A stretch of DNA of 11,451 bases from UBA6911 sp964481255 (GTDB taxonomy: Bacteria > Acidobacteriota > UBA6911). Where the stretch lies: NCBI GenBank assembly GCA_964481255.1, contig CAYZTZ010000110.1, positions 1 through 11,451 on the forward strand, given 5' to 3'. Of this stretch, positions 1 through 5,678 are shown piece after piece (positions within the stretch are counted from its first letter, which is position 1; each line of letters starts with the position of its first letter). The notes beneath the pieces were generated by a model. That model was not told the origin of the DNA. It ran no database searches and was given only the letters and a program-made list of their open reading frames with translations. The position numbers and the translations under genes are program-made.

Positions 1-913
1 TCAAGGGGCGAAGCCCCCCGGCTGGCTTTGCATCATTCACGGAAGCCGTCTCAAAAAGAAACAGGAAGACGGCGGCGGCGGTGAGATCGGCGGTCGTGCC
101 GGGGTTCAGGGTATGTCCTTCGTCCCGCAGGGAGGCGTCCATTTCCGCCAAAGCCTCTCGTCCCTCGGGGGTGAAGACTCCGCCCCGCATCAGAATCTCA
201 CCGGCCCGTCCGGATATGCCGGCCGCGATGTCGGAGCCTCTCTTTCTGCAGATCAGCGTGTCCGGAACGCGGCTCAGAATGGCAAGAAATGTCTGAACGA
301 CGGCGCCCGGAAAATCCGCTCCCCTCGACCGGGCGTCCCTCAACGCGGGAAGACCGGTTTCAAAGGTGATTTCAAAGCCGGTCACGTACTCGCGGGCTAC
401 CGCGTCTCGGTCCCGCGCCAGCTCCATGGCCTGCAGCAACGTTATACCGGGTTCTTCGGAAACATCGGCATGGGGGACCCGCCCCATGCCCGCAGGACGC
501 GCCAGCCTGATGGCGGCATAGGCCAGCCGCGTGTCCTCGACCGTAAGCGAATGGAGGACCCCGATCAGGCTCCGGCGCACCCCGGCGGCGACCGCGGGGG
601 AGGGGACGGACAGGCAGGCCTTTACCAGCGGAGTCAATAAAAGCAATAATCCCAGGTTGGTGTTGGACTCCGTCCACCGCCGCGTGTCTTCAATCCCCTG
701 CCGGACGGCCCGGCCCACGCCCGTCTCGGCCGCGCTTTCCAGCGCCGGACCGATCGCTATCGCGCTGATCAGGAAATCCTCCAAAGCGGCGTCGGTAAAG
801 TCGTGTGCGCGATTCACGTTCCCGGGCTTTGGGGCGCACGCTTCCAGCACGCAGGCAACCTGCGCCAGCTGCGCTATCCGCCTGGCTCTCTCCTTCATGG
901 CGATGGGATCCAT
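1..913 (-). CDS. CitG/COG1767-like protein (triphosphoribosyl-dephospho-CoA synthase family), 3' end beyond window
   Basis: The frame starts at ATG 913 and stays open to the left edge (304 codons), so its stop lies outside the window. An AGGAG four bases before ATG 913 supports this start; an in-frame ATG at 898 has no such site. Family signatures are visible. Near the N-terminus there is EACAPKPGNVNRAHDF followed by DFLISAIAIGPALE. In the middle is ESNTNLGLLLLLTPL, and near the C-terminus DEGHTLNPGTTADLTAAA. These match the CitG/MdcB fold, which transfers an ATP-derived group onto dephospho-CoA. Relatives of this family recur in H4MPT gene clusters of methylotrophic bacteria, where the true substrate is uncertain. 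With fwd, ftr and mch nearby, a role in methanofuran or H4MPT cofactor biosynthesis is more likely than citrate-lyase maturation; that is inference. The divergent PilZ gene separates it from the main operon. The reading frame is also open upstream to an ATG at 1261, discussed separately. Confidence 0.85.
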   Translation of the reverse strand, partial: MDPIAMKERARRIAQLAQVACVLEACAPKPGNVNRAHDFTDAALEDFLISAIAIGPALESAAETGVGRAVRQGIEDTRRWTESNTNLGLLLLLTPLVKACLSVPSPAVAAGVRRSLIGVLHSLTVEDTRLAYAAIRLARPAGMGRVPHADVSEEPGITLLQAMELARDRDAVAREYVTGFEITFETGLPALRDARSRGADFPGAVVQTFLAILSRVPDTLICRKRGSDIAAGISGRAGEILMRGGVFTPEGREALAEMDASLRDEGHTLNPGTTADLTAAAVFLFLFETASVNDAKPAGGLRPL

Positions 914-1315
914 TCTTCTCCTGCAATACCGCCAGTACGCTTCCCGGAAAACTGCGCCGGCCATGGCAGGCCTGATTTCTACCACACGGGTTTCGCCGTC
1001 TTCAATCCCGATCGTCCGATTGAACCGCCGTCCCGAAGGAGGATGCGAAATCTCCTGACTCCCCGGTCCGGCTTGGCTTAAAATGACCGTTGCCGCTGCC
1101 ATCGGACCGCGGATGGTGGGGCCCGTCAAATACGGTCTCACGACCGGCGGAGGGCGGCCGGGCGCGACGGCACCCGGCGTCACGGCGGAGTTGACGATTG
1201 AGGGGGAGCGCCGGCTGCCCCGGTGAGGCCGCCAGGCTGTCGGCCCGGCGTTTTCGATCATTCCTAATGCTTATGCCGCCTTCACCCGATCAATGAATAG
1301 AGCGGAGTGAAAGGC
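914..1315. other. Divergent intergenic region between citG-like gene and PilZ gene
   Basis: About 400 bases separate the two divergent starts. I see no RNA gene, repeat or convincing sigma-70 promoter here. The citG-like frame remains open from 913 back to an ATG at 1261, closed by an in-frame TAA just upstream. The implied extension is rich in Pro, Arg and Gly and resembles no domain I recognise. The stretch nearest 913 (EIRPAMAGAVFREAYWRY) looks the most protein-like. High GC makes stop-free frames common, so I treat the region as non-coding by default. Confidence 0.4.
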
Positions 1316-1666
1316 ATGGGCGTCCAAAACCTTGTCGCTCAGGACCGACGGCAAAATGCGCGCATACCTACTTGTCTTTCCTGCAGGTGCGCCTTTCAGG
1401 GAGTAAGCCGCGAAGCCGTCATTCTGAACATATCTCTCGCCGGCGCACTGGTCTCAGCGAATTTGAAACCGCCGCCGGGCTCTGCCGTGACCCTGACTCT
1501 TGAACCGCCGCTTCTTCAAAAGCCCATCATTCTTGAGGGCCTGGTTACCCGCGACGATCCGTCGGCCACCGAGCGCGGCATCCTAAACCGGTTCGCCGTG
1601 CGTTTCACCAAAACCAGCATAGACCTTCTTAGTCTTATCGGCAAACTGGCGTCGCAGCAAAGATAG
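1316..1666 (+). CDS. PilZ domain protein
   Basis: This is a 116-residue protein on the opposite strand to all other genes. Its sequence carries the two PilZ signatures for c-di-GMP binding: an N-terminal arginine-rich patch (DRRQNAR) and a downstream NISLAGALV that fits the [D/N]xSxxG motif. The rest reads as alternating beta strands ending in a short helix, as expected for a stand-alone PilZ barrel. The family binds cyclic di-GMP and alters partner proteins; no partner is evident here. I chose ATG 1316 because GGAG at 1304-1307 sits eight bases upstream. A GTG at 1307 is in frame but overlaps that site and has no site of its own. The RRxxxR spacing is slightly atypical (RRQNAR), so ligand binding should not be assumed. 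It probably has its own promoter, which I cannot pinpoint. Confidence 0.72.
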   Translation: MGVQNLVAQDRRQNARIPTCLSCRCAFQGVSREAVILNISLAGALVSANLKPPPGSAVTLTLEPPLLQKPIILEGLVTRDDPSATERGILNRFAVRFTKTSIDLLSLIGKLASQQR

Positions 1667-1743
1667 AGGGAGCCAGGCTCCGGCCGAAATGCTTCCGCCC
1701 GCCTGTGGGGCGGCCCGTTCGCCCGCTCCCGCGCGAGGATTCA

Positions 1744-2616
1744 CTAATCGGCGTGCAGCGCGTAATCGATGATGCTCCCGGCGATGTCCTGGGCCGCCGT
1801 CTTCTGGAGGCCGCGCCAGCCGGGGATGCTGTTGATTTCCAGCACATAGGTCCCGCCGTCCTCAGCCCGCATCAGGTCCACTCCCGCGTAATCCAGTCCA
1901 ATCAGGCGCGATGCCTCAAGAGCCATCTCCGCCATCTCCGCGCCCAGTTCCACCGGCCGGATTTCCGCCCCTTTGGAGAAGTTGGTCTTCCATCCCGCGC
2001 CCCGGCGAAGCATGGCGGCCAGCACCCGGCCCCCGACAATGAAAGCCCGGATGTCCTCCTGGAAATGAGGCAGGTATTCCTGGATGTAATAGATATTCCT
2101 GTTCAACTCCCAGGCGCGAAGCACGCGATAGGCCGTCTCTTCGTCGCTGACGCGCACCATGCCTTTCCCTTCCGATCCGAAAAGGGGCTTAAGGATGACG
2201 TCCCCCATCGTCCGACACGCCTCGAGAGCCGTATCGAAATCCTCGGTGACCAGGGTGCGCGGCGTGGGAATCCCCGCGTCGGCCAGAAGGAACGAGGTGT
2301 AATACTTGTCGACCGTGCGCTCAATCGCCGATGCGGAATTGATCACGCGAACCCCGGACTTTTCCAGGCGGTGCAGGACGTCCATGCGAAAGATAATCTG
2401 TTCCAGGGAACCGGCCGGGATGGTGCGCACAATCACGGCCCGGCACGCCCCGATGTCCGCCCCGCGCGCCTCAACGGCGGGCGCTCCCCGGATCCGGCCC
2501 GCCAGCCGGGCGATGTTGAAAAACAGCGGCTCGCAGCCCCGGGCGCGAGCGGCGGCCTCGAGGGCGAGGACGTGGTAGCCCCGTTGAGAAGATAAAATTC
2601 CTATTCGCACGGCCAT
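1744..2616 (-). CDS. RimK-type ATP-grasp ligase, MptN/MfnD-like
   Basis: This 290-residue protein has a complete ATP-grasp fold. It opens with a small N-terminal domain (MAVRIGILSS). A DKYYTSFLLADAGIPTPRT segment starts the ATP-grasp region, followed by the nucleotide-binding ILKPLFGSEGKGMVRV loop. YIQEYLPH leads into the central strands, and the C-terminal VLEINSIPGWRGLQ supplies the magnesium-binding Glu and Asn. RimK-family enzymes add amino acids, often glutamate, to a carboxylate through an acyl-phosphate. Related enzymes in H4MPT or methanofuran pathways are the tetrahydromethanopterin alpha-L-glutamate ligase MptN and the tyramine-glutamate ligase MfnD. Its start lies three bases after the mch stop, so the two are almost certainly cotranscribed. 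That context supports glutamylation of H4MPT or of a methanofuran-type cofactor. The sequence alone does not tell which acceptor is used. Confidence 0.8.
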   Translation of the reverse strand: MAVRIGILSSQRGYHVLALEAAARARGCEPLFFNIARLAGRIRGAPAVEARGADIGACRAVIVRTIPAGSLEQIIFRMDVLHRLEKSGVRVINSASAIERTVDKYYTSFLLADAGIPTPRTLVTEDFDTALEACRTMGDVILKPLFGSEGKGMVRVSDEETAYRVLRAWELNRNIYYIQEYLPHFQEDIRAFIVGGRVLAAMLRRGAGWKTNFSKGAEIRPVELGAEMAEMALEASRLIGLDYAGVDLMRAEDGGTYVLEINSIPGWRGLQKTAAQDIAGSIIDYALHAD

Positions 2617-2619
2617 GAC

Positions 2620-3579
2620 TCAGTCTTCCAGCAGCGACGCCCTCAGCAGGGGGAGGTTCAAGCGCCCCGCGCGAAAGGTGCGTCCCGAATTCACGTTGTT
2701 GATTTCCACCTGGGCGGGGCTGAACAGCAGAGGGTCCACCTGAAAAAAGTCGTTGTTGTACCGCCTGAAGAGCTCCAGGAAAGGCACGCCATAGTCGCGG
2801 GAGCCGCAGGAGGGGATTTGTCCGATCCACTCCTTCAGGGCGTCATCGTCCCCCTGCGCCGTGTAGAAGACCCGGGCGCCGTAAAGGATGGCGTCATTGG
2901 TCCGGCCCATGGCCCGCAGGTCGTTTTCAGCCACAGGCGCCAGGGGACACAGGCTCGCGGCCGCCGTCACCCAGCGGATATCGACTCCCAGTTCCATCAT
3001 CTTGTGCATGCCGGTTTCCGCCGCCCGGGCGGCGATCTGGACGGAGCCCACCAGAGAGGCCGTTGGAGCGATCACGAGGAACAGCCGCTCGGGCGAGACC
3101 GCGCACTTTTCCGCCGCGTAGGAGGCGACCTCCTCGTCCGGGAATTCGCGGCCTTCCAGCATCAAGACCGCGGTATCCGCCCGGTCCCGGTAATTCAGCT
3201 TCTGAAAAATATCTTCTTCGGCGGCAAGGGCCCGGGCGGGCCCCGATCCCAGGTAAGAGCGCCCGTCCAATTGGATGGACCAGCCCGCGTACTGCGACGC
3301 CATGCAGGCGATGGGCGGATAGCTGACGCTCACGGCCACCGCCGGAAGCCACAGGTCCGCGTCTTCGCCGAGAGTCTGTTGCGTGAAATGGACCTGTCCC
3401 AGCCCGCCCATGCAGGCGCGGGCGAACAGCCGCCCGGCTTGCAGGCTGCCCGGCACCTCGATCCCCGCATCGATGAGTGTCGACCCGTTTTTCAGGCGGG
3501 TCACGCCGAGCCCGAGCGCTTCGCTGTCGGCAATCATCCGTTCCACAAGGGCGGCGGCGCGCGTGTTAACGCTGATCAT
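2620..3579 (-). CDS. mch: Methenyl-tetrahydromethanopterin cyclohydrolase
   Basis: Mch interconverts 5-formyl-H4MPT and 5,10-methenyl-H4MPT in the cytoplasm, the step after Ftr. The 319-residue product starts MISVNTRAAALVERMI and is close to the family's usual length. Recognisable stretches include GIEVPGSLQAGR (about 39-50), SQYAGWSIQL (95-104), GSGPARALAAEE (111-122) and NDAILYGARVFYT. ARAAE at 184-188 places Arg185 and Glu188 where the catalytic Arg and Glu are reported in the Archaeoglobus enzyme (183 and 186). I chose ATG 3579 because AAAGGAGG precedes it at ten-base spacing and because family similarity begins there. An upstream in-frame ATG at 3720 would add 47 residues that instead match the end of FwdC. 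The ATP-grasp gene follows three bases after the stop. The gene itself looks intact despite the rearranged upstream region. Confidence 0.95.
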   Translation of the reverse strand: MISVNTRAAALVERMIADSEALGLGVTRLKNGSTLIDAGIEVPGSLQAGRLFARACMGGLGQVHFTQQTLGEDADLWLPAVAVSVSYPPIACMASQYAGWSIQLDGRSYLGSGPARALAAEEDIFQKLNYRDRADTAVLMLEGREFPDEEVASYAAEKCAVSPERLFLVIAPTASLVGSVQIAARAAETGMHKMMELGVDIRWVTAAASLCPLAPVAENDLRAMGRTNDAILYGARVFYTAQGDDDALKEWIGQIPSCGSRDYGVPFLELFRRYNNDFFQVDPLLFSPAQVEINNVNSGRTFRAGRLNLPLLRASLLED

Positions 3580-3740
3580 AAACCGGAATCCTCCTTTCCC
3601 CTGCCGGTTGAAATCGCCGCTGCAGCGCCTGTAATATCCGGAAGCACAATCGGAGGGGATCGACAGGCCGCGGTGTTGCAGTTCGCGGAGGATCCCCTCC
3701 ATGAAATCCGGATGATACAATCGCCGTAGGATAGCGGTTC
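3580..3740 (-). pseudogene. Duplicated 3' fragment of fwdC, fused in frame ahead of mch
   Basis: The stretch directly upstream of mch encodes HPDFMEGILRELQHRGLSI and then SDCASGYYRRCSGDFNRQGKG. The intact FwdC C-terminus reads QPDFLKVIFCELQSHGLSI and then PDYASGFYRRYSGDFNRLGKG. By hand alignment about 29 of 42 residues agree, and nucleotide identity is about 80 per cent over roughly 125 bases. Similarity continues less well, with small indels, to about 3740. It stops where the hepT-like remnant begins. No glycine-repeat domain is present, so the fragment cannot be a functional FwdC. The reading frame runs without a stop into mch, so a longer Mch-fusion reading is possible but unlikely given the strong internal ribosome-binding site. 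It may have arisen by tandem duplication, by insertion with duplication, or as the relic of a second fwdC gene. Confidence 0.85.
3589..3599 (-). promoter_or_regulatory. Shine-Dalgarno of mch embedded in fwdC remnant
   Basis: On the minus strand GGGAAAGGAGG lies about ten bases before the mch ATG at 3579. The same bases encode the Gly-Lys-Gly-Gly end of the FwdC-like remnant. The intact fwdC has AAAGGAGAG at the matching place. This fits an ancestral arrangement in which the mch ribosome-binding site lay inside the last codons of fwdC. Confidence 0.7.
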
Positions 3741-3846
3741 AGTTCATAGGGAATGTGGATTGCACGATACCTGCAACATAAAGCTGTATCTTTGGAGCGG
3801 CTTCCAGCACGTCATTAACCTGCAAGTCCGGATCGCGCGTAGGCAT
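3739..3846 (-). pseudogene. HepT-like antitoxin/toxin partner remnant, N-terminal fragment
   Basis: A 35-codon frame from ATG 3846 to TGA 3739 reads MPTRDPDLQVNDVLEA followed by APKIQLYVAGIVQSTF. This is the typical beginning of HepT-family (DUF86) proteins, which start with a charged RDP..L segment and a helix of the DILEAIEKI.RY..G type. The rest of the protein, including the conserved arginine and RX4-6HxY region, is missing. The fragment ends at the junction with the duplicated fwdC end. Its start overlaps the end of the mntA-like remnant, the usual arrangement for mntA-hepT pairs. It is non-functional as it stands. The match is by eye over a short segment, but gene order and overlap support it. 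Confidence 0.6.
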
Positions 3847-4045
3847 CGGTCCACTCCGGTTCAATCCGCCTCCGGCAGGCGGGCTTTATCGCACGGGCGG
3901 ATACAAGGTCCACACGCCGCCCCGGTGCCCTCTCCGGCTCTTGCGCAAGCTCCATGAATCCCATACCGATCGCCGGGGCCACATCTGGCGCAATGTCGAT
4001 TGGCGCATTATTTCCTGGGAATGTCACCGTTGGCGGCGAGTGCAT
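3815..4045 (-). pseudogene. MntA-like minimal nucleotidyltransferase remnant, C-terminal part
   Basis: The frame closing at TAA 3815 contains APAIGMGFMELAQEPERA followed by GRRVDLVSARAIKPACRRRI. This matches the C-terminal half of minimal nucleotidyltransferases (MntA type), which end with a GR.VDLV...LKP..R..I pattern. The N-terminal catalytic half is absent or eroded: I see no GSRARGE motif, and the place of the SDIDLL motif reads APIDIAPDV. Recognisable similarity begins near base 4006; the ATG at 4045 is only the first in the frame and lies inside the preceding gene. The downstream hepT-like fragment overlaps it as in intact mntA-hepT operons. In intact systems MntA AMPylates HepT to neutralise it. 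This copy is judged inactive. Confidence 0.55.
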
Positions 4046-4217
4046 GCCTGGACGCTTTCAGATGAATTACCATGCGGTGCGCCTGCTCAAGCCACAGAAG
4101 CTTCTCCGGCAGCGAGAGGCATGACAGCCGCCGCCGTTGCAGTGCTTCATGATCATCCCAGCCGCATTCCCACTGCTGTTCCTCGATTGGTTTCCTGTCG
4201 TTGGAGGTGTCTTTCAT
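4008..4217 (-). CDS. Small hypothetical protein partnered with nucleotidyltransferase
   Basis: This 69-residue gene starts at the ATG that overlaps the stop of the upstream nucleotidyltransferase gene (TGATG, one shared base), indicating translational coupling. The protein is hydrophilic, with CGWDDHEALQRRRL followed by a helical SLPEKLLWLEQAHRM segment. Short proteins with an EKL.WLEEA-type helix are often seen next to solitary nucleotidyltransferase genes; I recognise the pattern but know of no assigned function. No signal peptide, membrane segment or DNA-binding motif is evident. Its 3' end overlaps the nominal start of the mntA-like remnant. It may be the partner in a toxin-antitoxin-like pair, but that rests on the coupling and neighbourhood only. 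Confidence 0.6.
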   Translation of the reverse strand: MKDTSNDRKPIEEQQWECGWDDHEALQRRRLSCLSLPEKLLWLEQAHRMVIHLKASRHALAANGDIPRK

Positions 4218-4717
4218 CAGATGGTCCCACGGAGTTTCCGGAGCTGTGCGATATCTTCCAAATCAATCGGGCGCCCCGCCTTGGTTTTCAAGAAAATCAA
4301 ATCGTGGAAAGAACAAAACGTTGCCTTGATCCCCGGCGATACTTCCATTTGCACGGCTCTCGAATACGCATCGGCAAAAAGCAGAGGTGGATCTACAAAT
4401 AGATCGATTTCTGTCGCAGGATGATCGGGAGAAAAAAGCGAGAAAACCCTCAGGCCTTTTTCTTCGATCCATTGCCTGCGATAGGCTGGATCGATGAAAA
4501 GTTCAAAGTCGACGGGGGCGCGGGGCCGGTAGCCTAATCCTTGCAGGGCCGAAACCGCTCTGGCAAGATTATCCGCATCCATGCCCAGCAACATATCCAC
4601 GTCTGCCGTAAATCGTACATATCCGTGAGCGACAACGGCAAGTCCTCCTGCAATCAGGTATTGCACCTGTCTTCTGTTTAATTCGTGAACAATGAGTTCA
4701 ACCGAGTGCTTTTCCAT
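4217..4717 (-). CDS. Nucleotidyltransferase of the AbiEii/DUF6036-like type
   Basis: This 166-residue protein has the hallmarks of a small polymerase-beta-fold nucleotidyltransferase. A GG motif (residues 24-25, in YLIAGGLAVVAHGY) is followed by the metal-binding Asp pair in TADVDMLL (Asp39 and Asp41), and a third carboxylate probably at Asp105 in TEIDLFVD. The C-terminal DLIFLKTKAGRPIDLEDIAQL is typical of the family. Members transfer nucleotides to proteins or RNA, and many act as toxins or modifiers in toxin-antitoxin or phage-defence modules. All three acidic residues are present, so it looks active. It is coupled to the small downstream gene. No Shine-Dalgarno precedes ATG 4717, but a perfect TATAAT lies 17 bases upstream, suggesting a short-leader or leaderless transcript independent of the fwd operon. 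Its target is unknown. Confidence 0.75.
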   Translation of the reverse strand: MEKHSVELIVHELNRRQVQYLIAGGLAVVAHGYVRFTADVDMLLGMDADNLARAVSALQGLGYRPRAPVDFELFIDPAYRRQWIEEKGLRVFSLFSPDHPATEIDLFVDPPLLFADAYSRAVQMEVSPGIKATFCSFHDLIFLKTKAGRPIDLEDIAQLRKLRGTI

Positions 4718-4734
4718 AGGATCGGTTCGCAGGT

Positions 4735-4740
4735 ATTATA
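4735..4740 (-). promoter_or_regulatory. Candidate -10 box for the nucleotidyltransferase gene
   Basis: The minus strand reads TATAAT here, 17 bases before ATG 4717, within a short AT-rich patch in otherwise GC-rich DNA. A -35 element at the usual distance is not obvious. If used, the transcript would have a 5' leader of only about ten bases, which agrees with the lack of a Shine-Dalgarno sequence. Confidence 0.4.
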
Positions 4741-4791
4741 TACCAGAATGGCGAGTCGCTGTGCCGTAAGCCAGAAACTGCGCTAGCGGCT

Positions 4792-4876
4792 AAAAGGGGA
4801 CAGTCACCGGTGTCCCCCAATGAATGGTTGGGAAGACGGTTTTATTGATGGGGACACTGGTGACTGTCCCCCTTTT
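4792..4876. repeat. Long inverted-repeat (REP/MITE-like) element at fwdC 3' end
   Basis: Two arms face each other: 4792-4817 (begins AAAAGGGGACAGTCACC) and 4850-4876 (ends GGTGACTGTCCCCCTTTT). They differ by one substitution and one extra C and enclose a 32-base spacer, giving a potential stem of about 26 pairs. Elements built on GGGGACAGTCACC are familiar to me as dispersed palindromes in many bacterial genomes, often linked to REP-associated Y1 transposases. No transposase is present here. The right arm lies inside fwdC and encodes its last residues KGDSHQC; the stop codon (4842-4844) falls in the spacer. It may also act as a transcription terminator or 3' stabiliser in either direction. 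Confidence 0.8.
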
Positions 4877-5678
4877 GTTCAAAGATAAGAATCTCTCCTT
4901 TGCCCAGCCGGTTGAAGTCGCCGCTGTAGCGCCTGTAGAAGCCGGAGGCGTAATCGGGCGGGATCGACAGACCGTGGCTTTGCAGTTCGCAGAAGATCAC
5001 CTTCAGGAAATCCGGCTGATAGCGGCAATCGTAGCGGTAAGTGGGCAGGAGCTGGGGAGGCCGGAAGGCGACGATGGTGCCGCGCAGGGACCCCGCGCCC
5101 GAGCGCAGGCCCAGGCTGCCGAAGACGATAATCGTCCCCGCCGTCATGAAGGCGCCCGCGAAATCGCCCGCGTCACCCATGATTACGATAAGCCCCCGCC
5201 TCATCGCCGCTCCCGCCTCGTGGCCCGCATCGCCTTCGACAAGAACAAAACCTCTATTCATTCCCCGACGGCTGCCGCGATACGCCCCGCCCAGGCCGTG
5301 CCCGGCGTTACCGCGGATATGGATTTTCCCTCCTGTCATCTCGGCCCCGGCCCAGTCTCCCGCGTCTCCCAAAACAAGAATTTCCCCTCCACGCATTCCC
5401 GCACCGAGATGCATCCCGGCGTTCCCGTGGATGACGACCTTGCCACGCGTCATCCCGGAGGCGATGCTCTTGACCCGGATCAAATCCCCATGAAGAACGA
5501 TCTCTTCCGCGCCGCCGCCCTCCACTCTGAAGAAATCGCCGATAGAGGCCGGCTCATTGCCATGCATGACCCGAAGCCGGGCGATCTCGGACGCCGATTT
5601 GCCGCAGAAATTGTCCGGCGTGACGGCATCCGCTTCCAGGGGCGCCTTCGGCTGCAATTGGAGTGTCAATGTGGTCAC
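4842..5678 (-). CDS. fwdC: Formylmethanofuran dehydrogenase / Fhc subunit C
   Basis: FwdC is the scaffold subunit related to the glutamate synthase alpha C-terminal domain. It binds the FwdA and Ftr partners in archaeal and bacterial complexes. The 278-residue product has a short N-terminal region and then, from about residue 62 to 190, a right-handed beta-helix of repeating Gly motifs (HGNAGMHLGAGMRGG, LGDAGDWAGAEMTGG, RGNAGHGLGG, EGDAGHEAGAAM, MGDAGDFAGAFMTAG). A C-terminal PDYASGFYRRYSGDFNRLGKG segment follows. Translation starts at GTG 5678, which overlaps the ftr stop (GTGA). A GGAGG ten bases upstream supports this start. The last ten residues, KGDSHQCPHQ, are encoded by an inverted-repeat element and are unlikely to be native. 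A diverged copy of the C-terminal coding region lies ahead of mch. Confidence 0.95.
   Translation of the reverse strand: MTTLTLQLQPKAPLEADAVTPDNFCGKSASEIARLRVMHGNEPASIGDFFRVEGGGAEEIVLHGDLIRVKSIASGMTRGKVVIHGNAGMHLGAGMRGGEILVLGDAGDWAGAEMTGGKIHIRGNAGHGLGGAYRGSRRGMNRGFVLVEGDAGHEAGAAMRRGLIVIMGDAGDFAGAFMTAGTIIVFGSLGLRSGAGSLRGTIVAFRPPQLLPTYRYDCRYQPDFLKVIFCELQSHGLSIPPDYASGFYRRYSGDFNRLGKGEILIFEQKGDSHQCPHQ

Noticed and set aside
42..70. Another copy of the hairpin repeat near the left edge (GGAAGCCGTCTCAAAAAGAA)
   Set aside because: Lies in the coding frame of the CitG-like protein and lacks the palindrome core; similarity is too short.
1083..1226. 47-codon rightward frame (begins MTVAAAIGPRM)
   Set aside because: No Shine-Dalgarno, no recognised family, and a Gly/Pro/Arg-rich composition; not supported as a gene.
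1695..1713. Intrinsic terminator between the convergent PilZ and ATP-grasp genes
   Set aside because: Only a five-pair CCGCC/GGCGG stem and no T-run on either strand.
1705..2595. Long rightward open frame opposite the MptN-like gene
   Set aside because: Antisense shadow of the ATP-grasp gene; low-complexity Arg/Pro/Gly product without recognisable domains.
3580..3720. Extended start for mch at 3720 giving a 366-residue protein
   Set aside because: The extra residues match the FwdC C-terminus, and a strong Shine-Dalgarno precedes ATG 3579.
2818..3729. Long rightward open frame opposite mch
   Set aside because: Antisense shadow of mch caused by high GC; no family signature.
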